This document shows positions 1 through 6,966 of a stretch of 64,000 nt of DNA, one piece after another. Under the pieces are notes generated by a model. It was given only the letters and a program-made list of their open reading frames with translations. It made no database searches and was not told where the DNA came from. Origin of the DNA: Kitasatospora kifunensis (GTDB lineage Bacteria > Actinomycetota > Actinomycetes > Streptomycetales > Streptomycetaceae); NCBI RefSeq assembly GCF_014203855.1, contig NZ_JACHJV010000001.1, forward strand, positions 7,502,001 to 7,566,000. The letters run 5' to 3'. Position 1 is the first letter of the stretch. Each line of letters begins with the position of its first letter. The translations under genes were made by a program, and so were the position numbers.

Positions 1-581
1 CCAATGGTGGGGTGTCGGCGACGACGGTGTCGGCGAGTGGGTTGGTGTCGGCGAATGGTGGTGTGACGGTGCCGTCGGGGAAGGTGGTGTCGGCGAACGG
101 TGGGGTGTCGGCGACGACGGTGTCGGCGAGTGGGTTGGTGTCGGCCAATGGTGGGGTGTCGGCGACGACGGTGTCAGCGAGTGGGTTGGTGTCCGCGAAC
201 GGTGGTGTGACGGTTGCGGCGGGGAAGACGCTGACCGTGAACGGGCCTCTTGCGGCCAACGATGGCCTGACCATGGCCGCAGGCAAGAACATCACCATCC
301 CTCTGGGCGGTGGTGAACTTGTGGTGGCCGATGCGTTCCTCGCAAAGTCCCATAAGTCGAACGTCAATTGGCCCAAGGTAGAGGTTGGCCCGACGGGTAT
401 CAAAACCGAAGGCAACATCATCGTTTCGGGTAGTCCCATCTTCGTCCAGAACGTGAACTATGGCGTCAGGCTGAACGCCACTGTGAAGATCGGTAGCGGC
501 GGTGCTGCCGGTTGGAAGGCAACCGCCTACTGGGGGAACACCACCGACGGGGACAACAACCTGACGATCCACAAGCGCTGA
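1..581 (+). CDS. Repeat-family protein, copy 0 (5' end outside the window)
   Basis: The reading frame is open to the left edge, so this is the C-terminal part of a longer protein; GTG at 12 is not a convincing start. At least 190 residues are visible. They begin with the 17-residue unit VSATTVSASGLVSANGG, present three times, with a 14-residue VTVPSGKVVSANGG spacer after the first. Next comes a segment with GGGELVVADAFLAKSHK that is also found in copies 1 and 3, then a unique tail ending NLTIHKR. Short V/T/S/G-rich repeats like these usually fold as beta-solenoids or fibre shafts (inference). No membrane segment or catalytic motif is visible. Function is unknown; the conserved head of its paralogs presumably lies upstream of the window. 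Confidence 0.75.
   Translation, partial: NGGVSATTVSASGLVSANGGVTVPSGKVVSANGGVSATTVSASGLVSANGGVSATTVSASGLVSANGGVTVAAGKTLTVNGPLAANDGLTMAAGKNITIPLGGGELVVADAFLAKSHKSNVNWPKVEVGPTGIKTEGNIIVSGSPIFVQNVNYGVRLNATVKIGSGGAAGWKATAYWGNTTDGDNNLTIHKR
12..206 (+). repeat. Three 51-bp coding repeats in copy 0
   Basis: Units at 12-62, 105-155 and 156-206 each encode VSATTVSASGLVSANGG and are nearly identical at the DNA level. A 42-bp spacer (63-104) is itself made of related words (gtgtcggcgaa-ggtgg). The near-identity suggests recent expansion by slippage or unequal crossing over. Confidence 0.85.
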
Positions 582-634
582 TCAGTGCCACCGTACCCCC
601 TCGCCATTGCTTCGGAAGGACAGGTGTGACTGCC
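561..634 (+). repeat. Repeated gene-junction leader, copy 1
   Basis: The end of one family member (NLTIHK-stop), a short spacer, GGAAGGA (614-620) and the start GTGACTGCC recur in front of each complete paralog (see 2254-2326 and 4156-4228). This copy is the most diverged. The SD lies 5 nt before GTG at 626 and fixes that start. Confidence 0.7.
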
Positions 635-2236
635 ATGGAATCCACTGCGGAGACGAACCTGATCAAGCCCGCTCGGGGCACACTGCCGAGCCCGTTGCGC
701 GTGAGCACGATGGACGAGCTGGAGTACGGGACGGTGGTGTTGCGCTTCGGGCGGGACCTGCCGACGGCGGTGTCGAAGGTGTACTGCAAGGGGATCACGG
801 TCACGGTGCCGACGGGTCGCTCGGGGGCGGATCTGACGATTGAGCCGTCGTTGATCACGACGGCGGTGAGCAAGGTGAATGGTGAGGCGCAGGGGTGGGA
901 GTGGAACGTCGATTCGGATACGACGGATCCGAATAAGGCGGTGTTCTCGTTCGTGCCGGATACGACGGCGGTGTTCGACGGGGAGTGGGCGGTGAGTCTC
1001 ACGTTGTCGGGGATCGAGGTGAATCCGTCGATCGGGACGGTGGACCTCGATATCGAGGAGACGACGTCCACGACGGGGGAGGAGGACAGCTACCAGAAGC
1101 GGAACGGGAAGGTGGAGGTGAAGAAGGGGAATGACGAGTTCTTCTTCCGCAGCCTGCATCCTCGGACGGTTGTCATCAACCGTGGCAGCACCGTGGACCT
1201 GTTGTGGGAGGCGCCTGCCGACAACCGCATCACGTACACGATGTACTACCGGAGGGCGGACGGGACCGAGACGAGTGACAGTGTCCAGGCCAACTTCAAG
1301 GACGGGGTCTGGAAGTCGCCGGCGCTGGATGACAACGCCAACTTCACGCTGAAGGCGACCCTGGACGGGCAGGACTACTTCCTGACCACCTCACTCACTG
1401 TCAACAACCCTAATGTCGTGGTCAACACGCTGAAGGCCAACAGCAACGTCACCGTGGAGGCTACCGGGACGCTGACAACGAACGGACCGATCGAGGCCAA
1501 GGGTAATGTCACTGTTGACCCCGGGGCCGCTGGGTACATCTGGCTGAAGACGGGCCGTTTCGACACCGCGGCGGCGGCCACCGTCAACCTCTTTGGTGCC
1601 CTCAACGCCAAGGCCGCCCTCACTGTCGATGGCACGCTCACTGCCAACGGTGCCCTCAACGCCAACGGCAACGTCACTGTTGACCCCGGGGCCACTGGGT
1701 ACATCTGGCTCAAGACGGGCCGTTTCGACACCACGGCGGAGGCCAACCTCAACCTCTTCGGTGCCCTTAATGCCAACGGCGGGTTGAACATGGGCGCAGG
1801 CAAAAACATCACCATTCCCCAGGGTGGTGGCGAACTCGTGGTGGCCGACGCGTTCGTCGCGAAGTCCCATAAGCCGAACGTGTCATACCCCAAGGTCGAG
1901 ATCGGCGCGGCGGGCGTTGCCACCGATGGCGGCATCACCCTCCGAGGCGTCATCAGTGCCACTGGCATGACAGCCAGCGGAAAGAGGGTTGTTCGGAACG
2001 GTGACAGGATTGAACTGCAGAATAATGTCAGCGGAACTCCGAACTTTCTCTATCATGCATCAAATGCCAGCCAGTGGGACAATGTCGTTGCGAGGCCCAG
2101 CAATATTTTTGAGAACAGTGTGTGGTATGTGGTATCCGAGGCAGGGAACATCGCTTCGAACGATGGTGGCGATCCGAGCGAACCAAACCGCTCCGCCGCC
2201 CCCGACACAGCAGGCCCGGGAACGCCGTCGGCCTGA
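626..2236 (+). CDS. Repeat-family protein, copy 1 (536 aa, function unknown)
   Basis: GTG at 626 is chosen over the more upstream in-frame start at 512 because GGAAGGA ends 5 nt before it and the first codons (GTG ACT GCC) match copies 2 and 3. Residues 1 to ~270 form the conserved head (ETNLIKPARG, ELEYGTVVLRFGRDLP, EFFFRSLHPRTVVI, DLLWEAPADNR, FLTTSLTVNNPN). Its alternating pattern suggests two beta-sandwich or Ig-like domains (inference). The middle carries two copies of a segment with VTVDPGA-GYIWLKTGRFDT, then the GGGELVVADAF module shared with copies 0 and 3. The tail contains LYHASNASQWDNVVA and ends GPGTPSA. No signal peptide or transmembrane helix is evident. It lies in a same-strand tandem array and may be co-transcribed with its neighbours. 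Phage-tail-fibre-like or surface adhesin roles are possible but unproven. Confidence 0.8.
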   Translation: MTAMESTAETNLIKPARGTLPSPLRVSTMDELEYGTVVLRFGRDLPTAVSKVYCKGITVTVPTGRSGADLTIEPSLITTAVSKVNGEAQGWEWNVDSDTTDPNKAVFSFVPDTTAVFDGEWAVSLTLSGIEVNPSIGTVDLDIEETTSTTGEEDSYQKRNGKVEVKKGNDEFFFRSLHPRTVVINRGSTVDLLWEAPADNRITYTMYYRRADGTETSDSVQANFKDGVWKSPALDDNANFTLKATLDGQDYFLTTSLTVNNPNVVVNTLKANSNVTVEATGTLTTNGPIEAKGNVTVDPGAAGYIWLKTGRFDTAAAATVNLFGALNAKAALTVDGTLTANGALNANGNVTVDPGATGYIWLKTGRFDTTAEANLNLFGALNANGGLNMGAGKNITIPQGGGELVVADAFVAKSHKPNVSYPKVEIGAAGVATDGGITLRGVISATGMTASGKRVVRNGDRIELQNNVSGTPNFLYHASNASQWDNVVARPSNIFENSVWYVVSEAGNIASNDGGDPSEPNRSAAPDTAGPGTPSA

Positions 2237-2253
2237 CGGCTGGTGGCAGCAAC

Positions 2254-2326
2254 CTGACCATCCACAAGCATTGATCACTTCGGCCGTGCCACCTCATCAC
2301 TCTTCGGAAGGACACCTGTGACTGCC
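2254..2326 (+). repeat. Repeated gene-junction leader, copy 2
   Basis: Nearly identical to 4156-4228. It encodes an out-of-frame NLTIHKH-stop remnant and then carries the RBS GGAAGGA (2306-2312), 5 nt before the GTG of copy 2. Confidence 0.75.
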
Positions 2327-3835
2327 CTGGAACCCACTGCGGAGACCAATCTGCTCAAGCCCGCGCGGGGGACGGTGCCGAGTCCGCTGCGGGTGAGCAC
2401 GATGGATGAGCTGGAGTACGGGACGGTGGTGTTGCGCTTCGGGCGGGACCTGCCGTCGGGGACCTCGAAGGTGTACTGCCGGGGGATCACGGTCAAGGTG
2501 CCGACGGGGCGGTCGGGGGCGGATCTGACGGTCGAGCCGTCGTTGATCACGACGGCGGTGAGCAAGGTGGAGGGGGAGGCACAGGGGTGGGAGTGGAACG
2601 TCGATCGGGATACGACGGATCCGAATGAGGCGGTGTTCTCGTTCGTGCCGGATACGACGGCGGTGTTCGACGGCACCTGGGCGGTCAGCTTCACGTTGTC
2701 GGGGATCGAGGTGAATCCGTCGATCGGGACGGTGGATCTCGATATCGAGGAGACGACGTCAACGACGGGGGAGGAGGGTAGTTACGAGAGGCGCACGGGG
2801 AAGGTGCAGGTGAAGAAGGGGAATGACGAGTTCTTCTTCCGCAGCCTGCACCCTCGGACGACCGTCATCGAGCGGGGCGTGACCGTGGACCTGCTGTGGG
2901 ATGCGCCCGCCGACAACCGCATCGTGTACACGATGTACTACAGGGGCGCCGATGGGAAGGAGGCGACTGACAGCAACCAGGCCAACTTCGCGAACCAGGT
3001 CTGGAAGTCGCCGGCGCTGAACGACAACGCCAACTTCACGCTGAAGGCGACCCTTGACGGGCAGGACTACTTCCTGACCACCTACCTGACCGTCAACAAC
3101 CCCAACATCGTGGTCAACACGTTGAGGGCCGGTGGCGATGCCACGTTCGACGGAGACGTCACCGCGACCGCGAGCGGAAAGTCCGTCCGGATCCGGCAAC
3201 TGCGCGGCAACGGTGTGGTCCCGCTGCAGATCTCCAACAGCACGGAACTCGACTCCGGTTGCAACCTCACCGTTGGAGGGACGCTCACCAGCACTGGGCT
3301 GGCGACGGCGAACGGCGGGCTGACGGTGAAGTCGGACAAGGCGTTGTCGGCGGGGGCCGTTACGGCCAGCGGACTGATCACGGCCAACAACGGTCTGACG
3401 GTGAAGTCCGATCAGACGTTGACCGCTGGTGTGATCACCGCCAGTGGGCTGATCACCGCGAACAACGGCCTGACGGTGAAGTCGGACAAGACGCTGTCCG
3501 CCGGTGAGGTGACCATCGCGAATGGAAAGTTCCTGAGCGTCACCAAGATCAAGTCCACCGTCGGCAGTCCGATCGAGCTACAGAACAGCATCAGCCAGAC
3601 CGCCGGAAGCCTGACCACCGCAGGCGGTGTCACCGCAACGGGTGCCATCAAGAGCGACGGCAAGGCGGTGATCCTCGCCGGGGACAGCGTTTCGCTCGAG
3701 TCGCTCTACTTCACGGGCAAGTTCCTCAACGGCTCGGGTAAGCAGAGTCACTCCGACAACTCCAACGTCAGTGGCCCTGCTGCCTTCTATCGGGCCTACG
3801 ACGGCGCTTCCAAGTTCAAGATCGCACACCGTTAG
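2318..3835 (+). CDS. Repeat-family protein, copy 2 (505 aa, function unknown)
   Basis: GTG start at 2318 with GGAAGGA 5 nt upstream. Residues 1 to ~270 are the same head as copies 1 and 3 (FRSLHPRTTVIERG, DLLWDAPADNR, FLTTYLTVNNPN). The middle differs from copy 1: it has a ~25-residue repeat (VTASGLITANNGLTVKSD) in nearly three copies, then SVTKIKSTVGSPIELQNSISQ, which resembles a block in copy 3. The GGGELVVADAF module is absent. The tail (YFTGKFLNGSGKQSHSD, ending SKFKIAHR) is unique to this copy. So the gene has the same head with a different shaft and tip. No export signal was recognised; function unknown. Confidence 0.82.
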   Translation: MTALEPTAETNLLKPARGTVPSPLRVSTMDELEYGTVVLRFGRDLPSGTSKVYCRGITVKVPTGRSGADLTVEPSLITTAVSKVEGEAQGWEWNVDRDTTDPNEAVFSFVPDTTAVFDGTWAVSFTLSGIEVNPSIGTVDLDIEETTSTTGEEGSYERRTGKVQVKKGNDEFFFRSLHPRTTVIERGVTVDLLWDAPADNRIVYTMYYRGADGKEATDSNQANFANQVWKSPALNDNANFTLKATLDGQDYFLTTYLTVNNPNIVVNTLRAGGDATFDGDVTATASGKSVRIRQLRGNGVVPLQISNSTELDSGCNLTVGGTLTSTGLATANGGLTVKSDKALSAGAVTASGLITANNGLTVKSDQTLTAGVITASGLITANNGLTVKSDKTLSAGEVTIANGKFLSVTKIKSTVGSPIELQNSISQTAGSLTTAGGVTATGAIKSDGKAVILAGDSVSLESLYFTGKFLNGSGKQSHSDNSNVSGPAAFYRAYDGASKFKIAHR

Positions 3836-3851
3836 CCCTCGCCGGGAAAGC

Positions 3852-3871
3852 GCCCGCGGTTGACCGCGGGC
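3852..3871. terminator. Hairpin after copy 2
   Basis: The sequence gcccgcgg-ttga-ccgcgggc forms a perfect 8-bp GC stem with a 4-nt loop, 16 nt after the stop of copy 2. There is no T tract, as is common for actinomycete terminators. It sits directly before the alcohol dehydrogenase 3' remnant and may once have served both strands. Confidence 0.6.
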
Positions 3872-3877
3872 CCCGGC

Positions 3878-3946
3878 CTACGGGATCAGCACCGCACGGT
3901 AGTTGGCCTTGCTCATGCTCTGGAACATGGCCTCCGCCGTCTCCAG
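3878..3946 (-). pseudogene. Orphan 3' end of an alcohol dehydrogenase gene
   Basis: This 69-bp stretch, including the stop codon, matches the 3' end of the intact alcohol dehydrogenase gene (5879-5947) at 65 of 69 positions by eye. On the - strand it reads TAEAMFQSMSKANYRAVLIP-stop, against TAETTFQNMSKAKYRAVLIP-stop in the intact gene. At 3946/3947 it switches abruptly to sequence homologous to the tail of copy 1. It is a rearrangement scar, not a gene. Confidence 0.85.
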
Positions 3947-4138
3947 TATCACGCATCAAATGCCGGTCCGTGGGACAATGTCGTCGCGAGGACCGGCAGC
4001 ACCTATGCGGAAACTCGGTGGTATGTGGTGTCCTCGGCGGGTAACGCTGCTTCGAGCGGTGATGGCGATACGAGCGAACCGAACCTCTCCACCGACCCCA
4101 ACCCCGACACTGCGGGGCCGGGAACGGCGTCTGCCTGA
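3947..4138 (+). pseudogene. Orphan C-terminal fragment of the repeat family
   Basis: In frame this reads YHASNAGPWDNVVARTG and continues to GPGTASA-stop. It is homologous to the last ~64 codons of copy 1 (YHASNASQWDNVVARPS to GPGTPSA-stop). It has no head or shaft and no start of its own. The reading frame continues upstream only into the antisense dehydrogenase fragment, so an ORF called across both would be an artefact. Confidence 0.8.
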
Positions 4139-4155
4139 CGGCTGGGGACGGCAAC

Positions 4156-4228
4156 CTGGCCATCCACAAGCATTGATCACTTCGACCGTGCCACCTCATC
4201 ACTTCTCGGAAGGACGCCTGTGACTGCC
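4156..4228 (+). repeat. Repeated gene-junction leader, copy 3
   Basis: Nearly identical to 2254-2326, including the stranded NL-IHKH-stop coding remnant. RBS GGAAGGA at 4208-4214 lies 5 nt before the GTG of copy 3. Confidence 0.75.
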
Positions 4229-5860
4229 GCTGAACCCACTGCGGAGACGAATCTGCTCAAGCCGGCTCGGGGCACGGTGCCGAGTCCGTTGCGGGTGAGC
4301 ACGATGGATGAGTTGGAGTACGGGTCGGTGGTGTTGCGCTTCGGGCGGGACCTGCCGGCGGCGGTGTCGAAGGTGTACTGCCGGGGGATCACGGTCACGG
4401 TGCCGACGGGGCGGTCGGGGACAGATTTGACGCTCGAGCCGTCGTTGATCACGACGGTGGTGAGCAAAGTGGAGGGGGAGGCGCAGGGGGCGGAGTGGAA
4501 CGTCGTTCGGGATACGACGGATCCGAACAAGGCGGTTTTCTCGCTTGTGCCGGACACGACGGCGGTGTTCGACGGCACGTGGGCGGTCAGTTTCACGTTG
4601 TCGGGGATCGAGGTGAACCCGTCGATCGGGACGGTGACCCTGGCTATCGAGGAGATGACGTCCACGACGGGTGCGGACGGCAGTTATCTGAAGCGTACTG
4701 GGGAGGTGGAGGTGAAGAAGGGGAATGACGAGTTCTTCTTCCGCAGCCTGCACCCTCGGACGGTCGTCATCAACCGGGGCAGTACCGTGGACCTGTTGTG
4801 GGAGGCGCCTGCCGACAACCGCATCGTGTACACGATGTACTACCGGAAGGCGGACGGGACCGAGGCGAGTGACAGTGTCCAGGCCAACTTCGTGGGCCGG
4901 GTGTGGAAGTCGCCGGTGATGGACGACAACGCCAACTTCACGCTCATGGCGGAGCTTGACGGGCTGGAGTACTTCCTTACCACCTCACTCACCGTCAACA
5001 ACCCCAACATCGTGGTCAACGACATCACCACCAGCGGCAACGTGACTGTCGACCCCGGGGTCGATGGGTATATCTGGCTGAAGACGGGTCGTTTCAATAC
5101 TTCGGCGGGGGCCAACGTCAACCTCTACGGGGATCTCGCCGTCACCAAGATCAAGGCCACAGACACAGCGAAGGGCCTGATCAAGCTTGAGGACAGCATC
5201 GAACAGACCGCCGGTGACATCACCACCAGCGGCAATGTCACGGTGGACCCCGGAGCCGATGGGTACATCTGGCTGAAGACGGGCCGTTTCGACACCGCGG
5301 CTGAGGCCACCGTCAACCTCTTCGGTGCCCTCAACGCCAACGGCGGGTTGACCATGGGCGAGGGCACAAACATCACCATCCCCCAGGGTGGTGGCGAACT
5401 CGTGGTGGCCGACGCGTTCGTCGCAAAGTCCAATAAGCCGTACTGGTCATCCCCCAAGGTCGAGATCGGCGCGGCGGGCGTTCCCATCGAGGGCGGCATC
5501 GCCATCAATGGCAAGGTCAATGCCACTACCGTGACAGTCGGCGGCGGAGGCATCGCCGTCAACGGCCATCTGACGATGGCCAAGAACACGGTCCTGACGG
5601 CGCGCAAGATGTCCATCTTCTATGGCAGCATGCGGATCACCGGGCCGTTCACCCCCGAGACAGATGGACTGGTCTTTGGTTTCGGTAACAGCAATGAGGT
5701 AAATGTCAATGGCGGTGGCATGAGCGCGCCGACCGCGATGTCCAAAGACACCAAGGACTCCATTGTGGTCCCGGTCAAGATGAATCAGCCGGTGTCGCTG
5801 AGCCGGTATGACTCGGGGAGCTGGTACTACCTTCCGTTCGGCCGCTACAGCGCGCCGTAG
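4220..5860 (+). CDS. Repeat-family protein, copy 3 (546 aa, function unknown)
   Basis: GTG start at 4220, with the SD 5 nt upstream. It carries the conserved ~270-residue head (FRSLHPRTVVINRG, DLLWEAPADNR, FLTTSLTVNNPN). Then come two VTVDPG-DGYIWLKTGRF blocks of the copy 1 type, separated by a VTKIKATDTAKGLIKLEDS block of the copy 2 type. The GGGELVVADAFVAKSNK module of copies 0 and 1 follows. The tail is unique (GSMRITGPFTPETDGLVFGF, ending YYLPFGRYSAP). It is therefore a mosaic of blocks found separately in its paralogs. The gene converges on the alcohol dehydrogenase gene 18 nt away with a shared hairpin. Function unknown; a surface or fibre protein with an interchangeable tip is the best guess. 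Confidence 0.82.
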   Translation: MTAAEPTAETNLLKPARGTVPSPLRVSTMDELEYGSVVLRFGRDLPAAVSKVYCRGITVTVPTGRSGTDLTLEPSLITTVVSKVEGEAQGAEWNVVRDTTDPNKAVFSLVPDTTAVFDGTWAVSFTLSGIEVNPSIGTVTLAIEEMTSTTGADGSYLKRTGEVEVKKGNDEFFFRSLHPRTVVINRGSTVDLLWEAPADNRIVYTMYYRKADGTEASDSVQANFVGRVWKSPVMDDNANFTLMAELDGLEYFLTTSLTVNNPNIVVNDITTSGNVTVDPGVDGYIWLKTGRFNTSAGANVNLYGDLAVTKIKATDTAKGLIKLEDSIEQTAGDITTSGNVTVDPGADGYIWLKTGRFDTAAEATVNLFGALNANGGLTMGEGTNITIPQGGGELVVADAFVAKSNKPYWSSPKVEIGAAGVPIEGGIAINGKVNATTVTVGGGGIAVNGHLTMAKNTVLTARKMSIFYGSMRITGPFTPETDGLVFGFGNSNEVNVNGGGMSAPTAMSKDTKDSIVVPVKMNQPVSLSRYDSGSWYYLPFGRYSAP

Positions 5861-5862
5861 AC

Positions 5863-5900
5863 CCGTGCGGTGCTGACCCTACGGGATCAGCACCGCACGG
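5863..5900. terminator. Bidirectional terminator between copy 3 and the alcohol dehydrogenase
   Basis: A perfect 14-bp inverted repeat (5863-5876 and 5887-5900) encloses a 10-nt loop. The right arm lies inside the last codons of the - strand dehydrogenase gene and the loop contains its stop. The dehydrogenase fragment at 3878 keeps the right arm but not the left one. Confidence 0.75.
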
Positions 5901-6889
5901 TACTTGGCCTTGCTCATGTTCTGGAACGTGGTCTCCGCCGTCTCCAGCGGGTGCGTCTCCACCATGGGCCGCACGCCCTTGAGGGCAGCGAAGGCCATCG
6001 CCTCCTCGCTGTCCTTGGCGTGGCCGCTGTACCAGCCGGCCACGCCTCGGCGGCCGAAGACCAGCAGGTCGGGGTTGACCTGGATCGGTACGTGGTCGGC
6101 GGCGATCACGATCAGGCGGCCGTTGGGGGCCAGGCCCTGGATGAGGTCGCTCTGGGCGGGGCTGTGGCCGACGGTGGAGATGACCGCGGTGGCGCCGCCC
6201 AGTTTGGCCAGGGCCTCGCCGGCGCTGCCTTCGTCGCTGTCGAGGTACTCGTCGGCGCCGAGTTGGCGGGAGACCTTCTCCTTCTCCCGGCCGCGGTTGA
6301 TCGCCACCGTGCGGAAGCCCATCTTGTCGGCGAACTGCACGGCCAGGTGGCCAAGGCCGCCGATGCCCTGGACGGCGACCGTCTCGCCTGGCCGGGCGCC
6401 GCTGTGGCGCAGCGAGTTGAAGGTGGTGATGCCCGCGCACATCAGCGGGCCCGCCTCCTCGAAGGAGAGCGCGTCGGGGATCCGGGCGAGGGCGTCCTGT
6501 GGCGCCACCACGTACTCGGCGTAGCCGCCGTCGTAGCTCACGCCGACGATCCGGCCCTGCGCGCAGTTGGTGAAGTCGCCCTGGCGGCAGGGGTCGCAGA
6601 CGAAGCAGCTGCCGCCGTGCCAGCCGATGCCGGCCCGGTCGCCGGGCTGCCAGGTGCTCACGCCCGCGCCGACGGCGTCGACCTCGCCGGCGATCTCGTG
6701 GCCGGGCACTCGGGGTAGTTGCACACCCAGCAGCCCGAGTCGGACGATGTTCTCGCCGCCGCACACGCCGCACGCGCGCACCCGCAGGCGGACCTGGCCT
6801 GGGCCCGGTTCGGGGACCGGGAGTTCGGCGAGCGTGAAGGGCTTGCCCGCCTCGATCACTTCGACCGCTTTCATCGTGGATAGGCTCAT
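5879..6889 (-). CDS. Zinc-dependent alcohol dehydrogenase (MDR family)
   Basis: 336 aa, the usual length for medium-chain dehydrogenases; oxidises or reduces alcohol/aldehyde pairs with NAD(P)H in the cytosol. Catalytic zinc ligands are C43 (in ACGVCGGEN), H64-E65 (PGHE) and C151 (LMCAG). The structural zinc site has C95, C98, C101 and C109. The Rossmann motif GIGGLG is at 175-180. The usual His after the first catalytic Cys (CHTD) is replaced by GGE, so substrate or proton-relay details may differ. The ATG at 6889 is supported by AGGAGGA 9 nt upstream. It lies 63 nt downstream of an SDR gene on the same strand, probably one operon. Substrate cannot be inferred. Nothing ties it to the polyketide cluster apart from proximity. 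Confidence 0.9.
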   Translation of the reverse strand: MSLSTMKAVEVIEAGKPFTLAELPVPEPGPGQVRLRVRACGVCGGENIVRLGLLGVQLPRVPGHEIAGEVDAVGAGVSTWQPGDRAGIGWHGGSCFVCDPCRQGDFTNCAQGRIVGVSYDGGYAEYVVAPQDALARIPDALSFEEAGPLMCAGITTFNSLRHSGARPGETVAVQGIGGLGHLAVQFADKMGFRTVAINRGREKEKVSRQLGADEYLDSDEGSAGEALAKLGGATAVISTVGHSPAQSDLIQGLAPNGRLIVIAADHVPIQVNPDLLVFGRRGVAGWYSGHAKDSEEAMAFAALKGVRPMVETHPLETAETTFQNMSKAKYRAVLIP

Positions 6890-6927
6890 CGCGCTCTCTC
6901 CTCCTGTGGCTTCGGGTGCCGCAAGCT

Positions 6928-6966
6928 CAGTTGCTGGAGCTAGTTGCTGGGCCTAGTTGCTGGAGC
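6928..6966 (-). repeat. Three 13-bp repeats spanning the SDR stop codon
   Basis: Copies at 6928-6940, 6941-6953 and 6954-6966 share tagttgctgg-gc. The first-transcribed copy holds the last codons and stop of the SDR gene (SSN-TAG); the other two repeat that AGCAACTAG/AGCAACTGA word downstream in shifted frames. This looks like slippage at a gene end. Confidence 0.7.

Noticed and set aside
1..240. Possible CRISPR-like or satellite array
   Set aside because: The repeats are in frame, coding, of unequal spacing and without unique spacers.
512..625. Upstream extension of copy 1 (start at 512)
   Set aside because: It overlaps the end of copy 0 in another frame and lacks an RBS; GTG 626 has GGAAGGA and matches the starts of copies 2 and 3.
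3860..4138. A 92-codon gene covering the rearrangement scar
   Set aside because: Its first half is antisense to an alcohol dehydrogenase fragment and its second half is an orphan tail; no RBS at the start.
5870..6718. + strand frame of 282 codons opposite the alcohol dehydrogenase
   Set aside because: Antisense shadow of a gene with clear zinc and Rossmann motifs; composition typical of shadow frames.
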